Assembly: GCF_047496725.1 (NCBI RefSeq)
Contig: NC_132970.1
Span: 16,715,001-16,779,000 of the forward strand
Length of the DNA stretch: 64,000 nt
Direction of reading: 5' to 3'
DNA from: Anoplolepis gracilipes
Lineage: Eukaryota > Arthropoda > Insecta > Hymenoptera > Formicidae
In this document: piece after piece, positions 12,210 to 25,600 of the stretch
How positions within the stretch are numbered: position 1 is the first letter of the stretch
How the letters are laid out: every line of letters starts with the position of its first letter
Made by a program: the position numbers and the translations under genes
The notes under the pieces: generated by a model
What the model was told of the DNA's origin: nothing
Database searches by the model: none
The model's input: the letters and a program-made list of their open reading frames with translations, nothing else

Positions 12210-12270
12210 AATTTATCATCTTTTGCAAATATACAGTTTGAAACTATATGTTCATAAAAGATGATAAATT
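12210..12270. repeat. 61-bp near-perfect hairpin
   Basis: AATTTATCATCTTTT (12210-12224) is the exact reverse complement of AAAAGATGATAAATT (12256-12270). Pairing continues inwards with few mismatches to a small loop near 12240. It lies just past the putative end of the gene's transcript. Size is compatible with a pre-miRNA, but the AT richness makes this uncertain. Confidence 0.7.
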
Positions 12271-13687
12271 AAATAAAATCCTTTTTCCGTATAAAATTTA
12301 CACTAAACTTTATATTCGAAATTGCTAAGAGATTAATATTAATTTACGAATTAAACGACATTTATTAACGTCCCTGATCCATTAATCATTCGAATATCAT
12401 CTTCATAATAATATTATAAGTACGTCGTAGTAAATTTCTTAGAATATAAGACATTTCTAAACAGTCATATATTTAGTAGACAAGTCAGTATACATATACG
12501 TGCGTCGAATGTATATACATATATAGGAAGATTCACACGTAATATAAAGAGAAGCACGTCATACATATATAGACACGTATACGCGCGCGCACAACGTTAA
12601 GCATTTTTTATTAGCTTTATAGGCATTTCAGAGGATGTCAAGTCGACGCTTAAAACTTAACGATTACGTGGATTCTAGTGCCAAAGTAGTTTTCTAAGGC
12701 GTCTCTCTCTCGTTATGGCGATTCGCGCACGAGAGAGAGAAAGAGAGAGAGAGAGAGAAAGAAAAAAAAAGAGAATCGTTTATCTGTGTATAACTACGTT
12801 TCGAGGGAAACATTATGTTATTAATATTTCAGATTTTATATGCCTACGTTAAATATTATAAATGTTATCGGAGATGTTGACTTCGCGAAGCTACCGTGCC
12901 GTGAAAAGTTTCACGACACGAAACTGATTATCCTTAATCTGTATATATCCGGAGAGAGCCCTTAATGTCGGATATTTCAACACCTTCGCAAATATTAACG
13001 TACCGCTATTCCTATTATCGTTACTATATCGAAACTTTGTCTCCATAAGTAAAGAAATCAAAACGATTCGTTTCGATATGCAGATTATCCGCACGTCGCA
13101 AATCAACTGCACGAACGGGGTGAAATTTCGCAACATTGGATAAAAATAAATTGGGTGAGGATGTGGATTTAGAAATGTTTAAATTCTTTCCTTAATTAAA
13201 TGTTTAATCATATTTAATCTTCGAAGCAACATAATTTCGTCAATCGGGATCATGTTCGAAGTATTTAGACAATGTAGCGACGTTGAAGAAATGTAGTATC
13301 GGTGTAATTTGGCAAATAATAGAGAATAATATCTTAAATAAAACATGTTTTCTAGCGTGTAATTGACTTTGTCTTTTTTTTTTTTTTTTTTTTTTTTGCA
13401 ATTCGAAAACACCATTCTTCTATCGTTCGGTGCTAATTATTATTTATTATCCCGATTCAAGAAATGCAACATAGAGGCAAATCTTCGAACGTGATCATTA
13501 CAATATGTCGGAGAAAGAGGAGAGAACTTCTTTCTTATTTTCTCTGAATATTTAAAACGTCTCTGTTTGCGATCTAAGATAATTGCCGATATAGAGCATG
13601 ATTTAGGTAGATCTCGATTTGTTAGATAGATCTAGATTTGAAACAGTATTACAACCGCGAAAGTAGAAGTCGTTTGAATGCAAGATT

Positions 13688-13735
13688 AAGAAGAAGAAAA
13701 AGAAGAAGAAGAAGAAGAAGAAGAAGAAGAAGAAA
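13688..13735. repeat. (AAG)n trinucleotide array
   Basis: About 15 AAG units with one interruption, homopurine on the + strand. Confidence 0.95.
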
Positions 13736-14724
13736 ATATTAGTGATCGATTTAATTGCGCGTTATATTTTTCTCTCCACAATATAGAATATTATTATCTT
13801 GTCGCACCCGTTAAACGTACATTAAGAATTTGCTGTGTTCTTTAAGAATAACATGTAGAACATGCGCTTTCACGCGATCGGAATGACGTTCATACACGAT
13901 TGTTTGTTTGTACAAATTTTAAACAAAAAACGCATACTCATCTGAACATAGTGTATAAGTTATGGCTTCCATATATATTTAAAATTATATATATTTTATA
14001 TTCTATATATTGTTCCATATATTATATATATTTATATATATTATATATATTTATTATACAGGTATATCTATATATCTTGTATATTTATTATATTTAAATG
14101 CGCGCGCAAATATTAGTATAATTCCGTTAATTAATTGACAAGCATATGCCTCTACACGCGCCGTTTTATGCTGTTGAATTATATTTTGCCTTTTTTTCTA
14201 TGTTAAAAAATACTAATTGATATTAAGAGGGATTTGATGTATGAGATTTTTATTGGCGATCAATGATTAATAAAAATTATGTGATTAATATTAATTCATA
14301 CAAGGTATGCATAATTCTTTCTGCAGAGCAGAATAATATAAAGTACGGTCTGTTCACGTGAAAGTACGGAACGATGCTCGATTGTAGAAATCTACGAGCT
14401 ATATATTCGAGAGTAAATACATATGTTGAAAGTGCTAAGATATTGAATGTAATCGAAAAACTTTCTTACGTAATTAATGAATTTGGACTCGCTAAAACAC
14501 GCGTCCGTCCTCCTACGTCGTATTCTCAAACAATTTAGAGATTAAAGATTATTAATTCTTTCATGCGCTAATCAATTGAACTTTTGTTTCCTTAAACTGT
14601 AAATTTGACAATTCTTTACGCAATATGAAAATCTTCATAATTTTCTGCTTCATTATTTCTATATAGCTACGAAAAATTGTTATAACAGTTGTTTTATTTC
14701 ATTGTATATTTCTTCTAACAGAAT

Positions 14725-14744
14725 TGCGCGCGCGCGCGCGCGCG
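14725..14744. repeat. (GC)10 alternating tract
   Basis: Uninterrupted GC dinucleotides in strongly AT-rich surroundings, a classic Z-DNA-prone sequence. Confidence 0.95.
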
Positions 14745-16516
14745 TTTGCGAAAAAATGAACCTTGCGCATGAGAGAATTAATGCGAAAACCTTATCATAA
14801 CGCGTAAAAAAAAAAAAAAAATTAATAAGGATATAGAGTAATTGATGAGAGAGCATGTGTGCAAGTCAACGTCGGAGACTGTTTTCATATTTCATAAAGT
14901 GCAAGCTACTATTTAAAAATATCAATCGCAGTTTTTCGTATACCTAAGCACCTCTTTTTTTTCACTATGACTAATAAATCGTAAGTAATGATAGTTGTTG
15001 CGATCATTACATGTAACACAGAGACAACATACACATGCGAAAATTTCTTACATACATTTATTTCTACCAGCCGCTATAAACTATCTCATTGTATATGTCA
15101 ACTTATTTTGCAAAATAAAGTGGGCACGAATAAAAATTATACTTTATTTGTTTTTCTCCCCATTTTTGCAGAAACATGTATTAAACGTATATTTAAATAT
15201 ATGAAAAGCTGGTGATTTCTAATAACACTGTATGCTATAAAACTTTATATAACAATAAAACAATTTTTCTATTAGTAATACAAATAATATATTAGTAATA
15301 CATTATTATATTAGTATTATATTAGTATTACATTAGTATATTTTTAATGTTTGTTTATTTAACAGAATACGAAACTTTAATTAAAACCGTATTTGATACG
15401 TAGAATCAGTTAAAAGATAAGATTTTCACATATCTTTTCTCATATGCTTGGCAATATCACAATACATCAAGTAAGTTAAAGATATTTAAAAAAAACTATA
15501 TATGCGATTTTATTATATTGTATTTGTGCTTTATGTATTAAACAGTATATTTTATTTCTATGCAACTATTATGTAAAATTATTAAAAGACAAAAGTGCAA
15601 ATCGTGTATATTTATTTCACATCCGAAAAATTGTCTTTCTTTCTAATTTAATATCCATTATTAGTTACCATTATTTTTTTCAGGTGTCATAAAATCGGTT
15701 GGTTGCGTAAACCAACTGATAGTGGAATAACTACTTTATCATCCTAGCTCGATCAAGAAGCTAATTGCTATTTTTACTTCTAATTCTGTATATCCGTTAA
15801 ATATTGAATAAATTCATTCATTAGACATCAATCAAGTATTAGCCTGATGCCCGTAATACAGGTATTTAATTAAGCATTTATTAAATCAACGAGTAGTTAA
15901 TAATTTCCTAAGTATCTGACGTATCATTAAAGCAAGCAAATATATTTCATCAGAGTTGCGTATTACATTTTCATATTATAGAATTTACGCACGTGTACAC
16001 AACTTACATAAATCCTACAACATGTAAATGTGCGTATTTCTGCACATTCATACATGTTAATCGTCTATTATAATTATGCTACATCCGCGTAAATAGTATA
16101 ATGTCAAGTTCGAGGCAAGGCAAACTGAAAATTTCATATTTATCCATGTTTCATGACTTTTGTCGTCCAGGTCGTCCACGTGCGGATTAATAATTGTTTG
16201 ATTAAATATTGTTTATTACAGTAGACATGGAGAGTCTATTGTTGAGAAAAACGCACGCGAGTGGGAGGCATTTCATTTGATATAACTGCCACCAAGGCTG
16301 CATTGTGTATTTTTCATTTAGTAATCGATAACAAGCGTGCTTTTATAATCCGCCTTTTTTATAGCCTCGTAAAATCAATGATCTTTTGTTATTTAATGTG
16401 TCTGACGATTGCAAAAATTGAATATATGATCGACGAACAGAAAACTCTACATACTTTCCAATCAAATAATTGATAAGCTATTAAATTTTTACTAAAAATA
16501 TTTTTATCATAACACG

Positions 16517-16517
<1 letters not shown>

Positions 16518-16568
<51 letters not shown>
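16518..16568. repeat. (CT)n microsatellite
   Basis: CT run of about 50 bp with one CTTT interruption. Confidence 0.95.
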
Positions 16569-17080
16569 GATAAAACTATTAATTATCATTCGTAAATTTG
16601 ACGTTGCACCAGAGTTTTCCCTCTATAATAATTTTCAATAATAAAATAAATATTTGTTACTCTTTTGGTATGATTTTATGAGATCGTTAAATAAATTTTT
16701 ACAACTACACACACATATCTATTATATATTATATATTATATATTATATATTACATATTATATATTATATATATGTATATTATATATATATATATATATAT
16801 ATGCCTTTACAATATAAATTTATTATACTATTAATTTTTATTGGAAAATCATTACTTTATTCCATTTGCTCGTCATTTGTCTTATTACCTCTACTTTCAT
16901 TTAAATCATTATAAAATAAATTTTTCCAAAAAACCTTTTTTTTTTTAGAACAAAGTAAGAATAATTCACGCATTTTAACACGCTGGACTTAATTACTTTT
17001 CGGAAGTCTATTTAACCGTCTGCCGAATCGGTTGACAACGATTTAATTGCACTCGATACAGAGAAGGGAAAAGAGAAAAA

Positions 17081-17083
<3 letters not shown>

Positions 17084-17126
<43 letters not shown>
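17084..17126. repeat. (GA)n microsatellite
   Basis: Roughly 21 uninterrupted GA units, followed by degenerate GATG-type repeats to about 17222. Confidence 0.95.
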
Positions 17127-17129
<3 letters not shown>

Positions 17130-19357
17130 AAATAAGAATAGAAGATATAGCAAAGGTAAGCGAAAGGAGGATGCGGATGGATGAATAAATGGCTAGATGG
17201 ACGGATAGATGAACGAATAGACATCAGAGCGAAGAAGAGAGAATAGTCGAGCGGAATGACTGGAAATCGAGGGGCAGAGTCTGATTGGTCTCCGTGCTGA
17301 CGGGAGCGTCGTTGCGATCCATGCTCGGGGCTGTACGCGCGGCATGCCAGGGGTTGCAGAGAGTTGTGGATGCGAGGGGTCAGAGGGAGGAGAAAGAGGG
17401 GGCGGGAGAGTTTGAACGTCGGTACAGATACGGCATTATGAAAACACGAATGTACTTTTAAATCAATACCACCATCGCATTGTGGGCACCGCAGTGAGGG
17501 CGGTACGTTCGCTTCCCGCGAATACGCGAGAGAGAGAAAAAGAGAAAGAGAGAGAAAGAGAGAGAGAGAGGGAAGGGGGAGAAAAAGAGAAGCCGCGACC
17601 GATGCCGAGAGGTCATAAGGGAATAGAAGGACAGGATAGGATATAGGGAGGTTGAGATACTAAGGGGTAGGAGAAATGGTTCCGTTACGCGAGAAGTATC
17701 TCGTCGTGACCGCACGCTGGTTATATTAAATTATGACAGCACTTGTAACGGTACGCGCGCGCGAACATTCTGACTCCCCTCCCCTCCCCTCCCCCCCCAC
17801 CCGCCATCGTTCTCCGAGCTTCCTGCGAGATGTCTTTCAGCGTAGGATGGTTTTGGTGTATAGCGAGCGTGAAAATTGAGTAGGTAGATAAATGGAGGCC
17901 TCGAGCAGACAACGTTCTACACTTTACAGTTTGTACAATTATATAACACACGTTTTGGACGATTGTAATGTCTTTCCTGTCACATATCGGATTTTAATGA
18001 ATAATGTCAGCGTATTATTCTGCATAATTAAAAAGGATATATCTCGCAAACGAGATTTAATTACAAAAATAATTTTTCAATTTCAAGAATTATATATAAG
18101 GTTAAATTAAGAAATTTTACATTAAATTATGTTATCTCTCAATTTCATTGAGATAACTTTCGTCCCGTTTTATAAAAATCGTTAGTTTGATAAAACCGAG
18201 CCATAAAAATACTTCGTGTCAACAAACGTTTTATACACCTCGCGTTATTTTATGCGAGAAATTGCCTTCTCGCGTTAAGATAGAGAACCCAATTGTATCG
18301 TTATCGCGATAAAAAAAAGGTTGAAAATTATAAAATTGATAAAAAAAATATTTCGATATTACGAGGTTTGCTAGAAAAGCAAAGAGTTAATACCACTTAA
18401 CGCCAACCGCGAGCGTTATTGAATACAACTCTTTATTCAGCGGGCGTCAGATTTTTATTCTGTTATTCGCGCACGTGTAAAAAATTCCATATGCAAACAT
18501 CGTATGTGTGTGCGCGTGCGGTAGCTGGCACGTGCATGGTAGAAATTTTTACTCGCATCGAAGGAATGATGGAAGCATAGTCGACCACCTGTATGCTTTA
18601 ACAGTGGATCGAACTGTACCTGTTACTCAGCCGACACGTCTGACGTGGCGCATCCCCGCATATATATGCATTTATTTCCACCTTGTACGAAATCAAGATG
18701 TACATCTCTTTGTATGGTTTTTTTTTATCCAACTTACTTATTAATCACGATGTACAAAACTGTCAATTATAGTTATCTATATACATATGTGTATACCTAT
18801 AGAAACTATATATCCCTTTGGCGTGAATTTTTCATAAAAATTTCCAAAAGCCGAATTTTATGACAAAAATTGCACTTTTTTAGATAAATATTGTGCGAAA
18901 CGCGTTCGGATAAATTACTTTATTTACAATCCGTTTGTTTGTTAGCGTATTTTGTACACAATAAAATTTATATTAGATTCATATATATCTTTGTTAATTG
19001 CTTTCTCTAAATTATGCATATGTTTTGAAACGCGCGTTACTCGATTGGAAAAAAAAAAATAAATAAAATAAAATCTTTAAAATGATGAGACATCAATATA
19101 AAGAGCCAGCCGGAATATATACTTTTTGAAGTCTGTGGTAGGCAGCAGCTGATGAGGGTAGCAATGTTTCCGGCATAGTCCCCGGGCACGTGGTGCTACT
19201 ATTGATTTTAATTTTAGTGAAAGGGGTGGAAAAATTAGAAGGGAGGAAAGAGGATGGCAGCCGCGGGACGGTAGGAAGGAAAGGAGGCACAAGCGTGTAA
19301 GCCAGAGAGCGAAATGGGGCTGGTGAATGTAACGAAAGGATGCGAGAGAGATAGAGA

Positions 19358-19365
<8 letters not shown>

Positions 19366-19417
<52 letters not shown>
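19366..19417. repeat. (GA)n microsatellite
   Basis: About 26 GA units within a longer purine-rich stretch (19330-19560). Minus-strand Ser/Leu frames over it are artefacts. Confidence 0.95.
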
Positions 19418-19420
<3 letters not shown>

Positions 19421-20230
19421 AAAGACAAAGAAGGCTATATGAAATATATAGAGAGGCAGAGAGAAAGAGAGAGAGAGAGAGAGAGATGACTAGGTAGTGA
19501 AGCGTAGAGAGAGAGAGATAAATGAAAAAAAAGCCAAAGGAGAAGAGAGACAGCAAGAGCGGGAAGTCGACGCAGAGCACTGTCGAACAGTTTCGCTTTC
19601 ATTTCCCTCTTTGCCCGAAGGCAAAGGTAGTCGTTGCTCGAGGGTAGGAGAGTAGAGTACCTGCCGTCATAGAAAAGGGGGAGAACGGCAAGGGGTTGTT
19701 GGAACGCGTTTGCGAGAGCAAGAGAAAGCGAGAGAGGGTGGTTGCAGCGCGAAAGGACGCAGGATCGCGAACGGAGAGGGAGACCGTGAAAAAAAAGGCG
19801 AACACGGGGAACCTTGAAAAAGAAGCTCACCACTGTTGAACGCGAAAAGCAACAGGGGGCGAGATATTTAAATAAAAAAGAGCGCGCGCAAGCACAGGCG
19901 GAGTTGAAATCCCGGCGACATTTCGATAAGCTTGCGACGCGCTATATAAATTTTCAAAACTAATCTCTAATATTATTCCGTGACGATGGTCGAGAGCGTG
20001 ACGATTGACGTCACGCATAATAAAAATAACTCAAAATTTCCAGTAATTAAATTATCCCGACTTTTATAATAAATGGAAATATAATCGTCTTTTTTTTTTA
20101 ATGAATTTTAAATTTGACATTTTTAAAAGTAATTTATATATGTATCAATATATAACGATGACAAACAATTAACAATTGACAAAAGCAATACTTTTTCGTT
20201 CAAATGATGAGCTTATTAAAATACTGACAC

Positions 20231-20277
20231 ATGTGTATGTGTGTGTGTGTGTAGTTTACATACCACACACACAACAT
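20231..20277. repeat. GT/CA hairpin
   Basis: A (GT)n run is followed after GTTTAC by a CA-rich run, so the two can pair into a stem of about 17 bp. Confidence 0.6.
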
Positions 20278-20426
20278 AGAATCAGAAATTCGAGTTTGGG
20301 AAAATTGTCGGATCAGTTCAATAATAGTCTCTGCAAAATGCAGTCTTCGACATTAGCGTTTTATCAATATCGCACACACGCGACTTTCCGATTTTGTTGC
20401 ACTTTCTCTTGCACGCGCCACTCAAA

Positions 20427-20429
<3 letters not shown>

Positions 20430-20459
<30 letters not shown>
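20430..20459. repeat. (TC)n microsatellite
   Basis: About 15 uninterrupted TC units. Confidence 0.95.
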
Positions 20460-20462
<3 letters not shown>

Positions 20463-20640
20463 TTCTCTTTTCCCGTCCTTTTCTCTCTCTCACTCTCTCA
20501 TTCGTGATGTGTCTTCCTGGTTTTTTAATCGTATCGCGCATTTATTCGCGCGGGTACATACGACACACATACACATCGTGACAAACACGTGTCTTACACG
20601 TATGTGTGCGCTCACCGGTAGAAACGTACGAAAGGAAGAA

Positions 20641-20644
<4 letters not shown>

Positions 20645-20685
<41 letters not shown>
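20645..20685. repeat. (GA)n microsatellite
   Basis: About 20 uninterrupted units on the + strand, 190 bp after a TC run, so the two could pair as a stem with RNA or single-stranded DNA. Confidence 0.95.
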
Positions 20686-20693
<8 letters not shown>

Positions 20694-20911
20694 AGCAGAG
20701 AAAGTGAACTGGTTACAAACATCTAGATTAAGGGCAGGCAGGTATTGACGAAGCATCTGAAGAAAAACCAGGTTTTGGTAAGAGAGAGAGAGAGAGAGGG
20801 AGAGAGAGAGAGAGCGCAAATTTATTTCTGCCGCGCGAGAGAGTAAATTTTTCTACGGACGGCCGGTGATGTTTTTTGTTAGGCGATTATATTATGTATC
20901 GTGACATGCGC

Positions 20912-20937
20912 TCCATGCGCTCCATGCGCTAAATGCA
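20912..20937 (+). repeat. Short tandem repeat CATGCGCTC x3
   Basis: Three near-identical 9-bp units with the last one altered. Confidence 0.7.
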
Positions 20938-21657
20938 GAATTAATGCGATTGTCAAGCGACGTCGCATTGCGCGTCATTTCGTCCGTTATAAGGCAAACA
21001 TGCGAATGCCTTTGTAAAATCGCGTTTTGGTATATGAACGAAGCAGCGATACACACGCGAGCGTTGCATATTATTGGTAGAATGAAAATGTAAAATTTCG
21101 TTCGCGATTAAAAAGGACAAAGTCATTATAATGCCTAATTAATATGTCGGGTAAATACATTGGTGAATAAAAAGATAGATCGAATTCTGTTTTGCGGAGC
21201 GATTCAATAACGCGAGAATATTACAATGGGTGTCGCGTTTCAGGCTATTATTTTGTATCGTTATTAGTTATTAACGAGCGTAAAATTGAAGCCCCGCGGA
21301 AAATGTGCGGAGAGAGGGAAAACAAAAAAAAAAAAAAAAAAAAAAAAGAAAGAAAATAATATAAATCGCGGGGAAAAGGACAACGGTACGAGCTACGCCT
21401 CTTTTCGGCGGTGCCGCGCGCACGCATAATTAGACGAGGACAACCCGAAATCGCCCATCGGGGAAGAGATGGCGGTGCGGCGAAGAAACACGGCGAAAAA
21501 TTGACACCGGTCGAGAGCCGACGGTATCGTCGATGATCGTCCTCATTGGCCGGTGGCGAAAAAATCCCATCGAATCAGCGAACGAGGTGAGATTTGCAAT
21601 TAAAACGCGGGCTGGTCCGCCACGCGGGCGAGAGGGACGGCGAGGGACCGGGACAGG

Positions 21658-21911
21658 GCGGGGAGGGGAGGGGAGGGGAGAGCGACGGGGGGCGAGGAAA
21701 CGGGAACGGGGGTGGACGGATGCCGCCGTCCGAAAGGGCGCAATAAATGTACGCATTGCGCAGAATTAGTTGATTAAAATATAAAAGAAGAACGGTGGGG
21801 ATGGAAGAGCGCGTGCGGCGAGGCGAAAGGGGGTTGAGACGGGCGAACGGGGCGAGGGGAGGGGGGAGGAAGAGAGGATAGGACGACGGCGGGAGGGAGG
21901 GAGGGAGGGTG
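21658..21911 (+). repeat. Clustered G-quadruplex-prone tracts (GGGGA)n, (GGGA)n
   Basis: GGGGA repeats at 21658-21682 and GGGA repeats at 21887-21911 each give four or more runs of at least three G with one- or two-base loops on the + strand. Confidence 0.8.
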
Positions 21912-22406
21912 GCCCCGGAGAAATATGGCAGGGGAGTAGTAGAGAGATAGACGCCAGAAGGAGAAATCTCTCGTTTCCCCTCTCGCTGCCTCCTCGCGAC
22001 CCCCTCACTGCCACCCCCTCGCGTCGTCGTCCGCCACGCTCGAACTAGGGTGGCGGACGGGGTGGGTAAGCGGGTGACGGGGGAAGGGGGTGGCAGAGAG
22101 AGAGCGCGCGGGAAAAAGAGAGGACAGTCGCGGAGCGAGAGAGCGCAGCAGCCCGGGAAAAGAAATAATCTGCGAGCTGTATTGACGTTTCTAGTCTAAC
22201 TCTGATTGAATTATGCATGAGCACACCAGCGATATACCGACGGCTCTCCTTCACTGCTGCCGCCTCCGCCCCGCCGCCGACGCCGCTACCGCCGCCACCT
22301 CCCTGCGATCCCCGGTCGTTCGCTTGCGTGTGGTACTCGCGGTTCTTCTCTCCATTCTTTTTTTTTTTTTTTAATATATATATACATGTATATGTATACA
22401 TGTATG

Positions 22407-22470
22407 TGTGTGTATGTATGTATGTATGTATGTATGTATGTATGTATGTATGTATGTATGTATGTATGTA
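22407..22470. repeat. (GTAT)n tetranucleotide array
   Basis: About 15 GTAT units preceded by TATACATG-type degenerate repeats. It produces the His/Tyr/Ile- and Cys/Met/Tyr-type frames seen here. Confidence 0.95.
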
Positions 22471-22690
22471 CACCCATCTCTGGATATCGCTATTCGATGT
22501 AGTTTGTTCGCGGTATCGGAGAAACGGTTGAGGGGGAGAGAGAGAGAGAGAGAGGGAGAGAGACTCGTAGGTATTCGCGTTTGGACGCGACGAGAGGCTA
22601 ACGTCGGCCAACTGTACGACTATGAGGAATAGACGGACGGTTGCAGAGCGGATCGGCGCGGGGAACTGGGAAGCGTCGCTATTGGTGATA

Positions 22691-25600
22691 TCCGCGTGGA
22701 ATGTAAAATATTATTGATCACTGTAAGCGTATTGTTTTATCGTATTTGAGTGGCGGATGTATTCATTTATAAGAGACGACGATAATCGTTAGAATTTGTA
22801 ACATACATCTTTACTAGCCGTGTATCTCATTGTTCCGTTTTCTTTTCTTTTTTTTTTTTTTTCTTTTTTTTTTTTTTTTTGATAGGTAAATAGAATTTTA
22901 AGATGTAACGTACTTTGAATTAAAAGATCATTAAAAATATTAAACATCAAGTATTTATAAAATATATGTACTAATTAAATATGTATATATAATACATTAA
23001 GTTGATACATTTTTCCTAATAAATATTTAAAAATATTATAAAATTAGGTTTTCGACATGTCATTTTTTATAAAATCGATTTGTCACATTTTCTGATGAGA
23101 GATAGTCGAATATTAAAAAATCAACCATCCTCATCGTCTTAAACGGTGATTCGTAAACCGTACGAATACCTGACGCATAATTAATAATGATCAGCTAATG
23201 AACAGATAAATATTAATCCGCTTACACTAAATTACACACGCATTCTCTCTCTTTCTCTCCTTCTCTATCTCTGTTCTGTTTTATGGGCAAAACGATGTGC
23301 CGCGGCGCGCATTATGGCGCCCTCGATTGTTACACCGTTTAACCGATTCGCTAATGGGGAAGCTAACGGAAAAGAGTACATAACAGCTACAGATGTTTTT
23401 CTCCTCACATGCAAATGCACATCCTTCTTGTTCCCTGATGTACGCCAGATAGGAATGTGCTTTCAGTATCTTGCGCACGTAATCGATCGCAATAGTGACA
23501 ATGATTTACGTGCTTTCACTTGATCTCTCTCGTTGCATCTCGCTTTAGAAGCGAATGACAGCCTTTTCGGAGGTTCAGAATCAATGAGGTAATAATCAAC
23601 GAAAATTTTAAGGAAGAAGATATTTTTTTCGTCACATAATTAAATTATGCAAATATTTTTAACCGCGATAAATATCAAAATTTGATAACAAATATAAATT
23701 AAAAAAAAGGTTCATAAAACGTTTAATTGACAGCAATATTGTTATAAGTATTAAGTAATTAGACTTCTATTTGAATATCTCTCAAGACGTGATATTAATC
23801 TGCGAAAAATAAACGACAATATCTGGGTCTATTTAAACATGTAATAAAATTTCTCTTCTACGTTTATTTCTAGATAAATTTTCTTTATTAGATTTAAATT
23901 TTAATTGCTTGCTTATACTTGTTTTTCATTTTTAGTGGATTAATAAAACAATAACGAAATATGTAAAAATGAATACATTAGATAATAAAAACAAACAGAT
24001 ACAATGACTATTGAACAGAAAATATGGAAAACAAAATAAAAAGATATTTGTATAATATAAATAAATTGTGTACATTTTTGTTTGTTATTCAATTCAATCT
24101 TATAAAAAATTTAAATCTCGAATTCTGCAAGAATCAAGTTGCGCTTTATATTTTCATTTCATTATCAATTATAACATCATAACAGGTATAGAAAAAGCGT
24201 TAACTAACGGGTTACGAAATACAATCGGATGCATTTTCTCTCGTATCTCTAAGTCGAGCGATTACGTTTAGGCTTCAAAATTGTTCGCATAATTTTTCGG
24301 GAGAAAGACAAAAAGAGTTTTACATTATTATGTATTTATAGACACGTACATACATATACACATCGTGCAACTTCGGTAAGCCGACCTCGCGACAGGGGCC
24401 GTTGCCAGAGGGATGCTGGAGTCTCTCCCGCCATTGCGGGCTAGGTATATCCCCCCACTTCTCGTCGACGAGAGCGACGTAGGAACATCGCGACTACTAC
24501 TAAAAACGGGATCGATACTAAAATGCTTTTAAAATCGAGGCTTTTGTAATTAACTCGCGCAGTTACGCGGCCTGGGTTCGCGATGCAGCCGCGGCAGCCA
24601 CTGCGCTTACATTTCTCTCCTTTCTCATCCTTGCATTTGCGTTACCTGATCGCGTGTGAAAGCGACCGGAAGCGCTTTAAAGACGCTTCTTTCGATATCG
24701 AGACATTATCAATAGCTTGCATTCAACATTGATTATGTTTGACAATTTTTATTTTGAATGCTTTATTATATAAAATATTTATTATACAAAATGCTTAATG
24801 TCGAATGATGTAGATACTATAGTAGTATAATGGCAATAACATTCTTTTCTGTTGGATGAATAAAAAGTATCGATATCATGTTAAATTTAAAACATAAAAT
24901 TATTGTCTTCCGAGAGAGAAATATATACTTAATATGATAATTATCAATAACTGTCATTTCTAAAGACATCAATGACCTAAAAATTTCTGTTAATGCATTT
25001 GAATCTGTTTTATAATTGTTATATCAAAACCGGTGTTCTTTACGAATCTGATCAGTATATCCGAGAATTCAAGTTTAATAATACCGCCTGATAACATTTA
25101 CAAATTAGCGTAATATTCCTCTTCGAAGATGTAATTCCTGATAACTGGATTACTTTTACGAACATTTCAAGTTGATAATAATAGCAGACTTTATGCAGTT
25201 GCTTGCTCTAATTATCTTCTTACTTCTCATCCATCATTCTGACTGAACTTCTTATTAGTCGCATTTGTCAACTACAATATTCTCGCAATGCTTATGAATA
25301 TATATAAAGATTATGTCTTTTCAATAAAAATAAAAAAAAAAAAAAAGAAAATATCGATCGACTATTTCGCTATAATGTTAACAGTGCGAGAGAGAAAGAG
25401 AAATATACATACGAAGAGTATGTATCAACCATTCATCTCCAAACATTTGCAAAAAATGAACGAGAAAAAAAAAACACAATCCAATATATGAATAATCAAT
25501 TCTTCAAATAATGAATAAATTTTTTTAAATTACAGACGTGATTGATCTATATTAGAAAATATTATTTCCGACATTCCAACTCTTTGGCTCATACATAATA

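Larger units (their letters stand above)
12141..17010. other. AT-rich gene-free stretch
   Basis: No supported gene. It holds a GA tract near 12730-12770, poly-T at 13373-13397, a GAA array at 13688-13735, TA-rich DNA at 13970-14095, a (GC)10 tract at 14725-14744, an ATTAGTA-type degenerate repeat at about 15274-15343, a CT array at 16518-16568 and TA-rich DNA at 16715-16801. Confidence 0.6.
17011..22690. other. Mosaic of GA/CT arrays, G-rich islands and AT-rich DNA
   Basis: No gene could be supported. Arrays lie at 17084-17126 (GA), 17520-17580 (GA-rich), 19366-19417 (GA), 20430-20459 (CT), 20645-20685 (GA), 20780-20814 (GA), 22407-22470 (GTAT) and 22534-22562 (GA). C- or G-rich tracts lie at 17772-17800, 21658-21682 and 21887-21911. 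The CpG-dense part at 21300-22690 resembles a promoter-type island, but no transcript structure was recognised on either strand. Confidence 0.55.
21300..22690. promoter_or_regulatory. CpG-dense island, candidate promoter region
   Basis: CpG- and G-rich DNA in AT-rich surroundings, with GGGGA and GGGA tandem tracts and a GCC-rich stretch (22250-22310). Frames are open on both strands only because stops are rare at this composition. No TATA box, start codon context or splice donor could be tied to a transcript. Confidence 0.3.

Noticed and set aside
22697..22707. TGGAATGTAAA, matching the start of miR-1
   Set aside because: Only 11 bases match, the mature sequence then diverges, and no hairpin partner is nearby.
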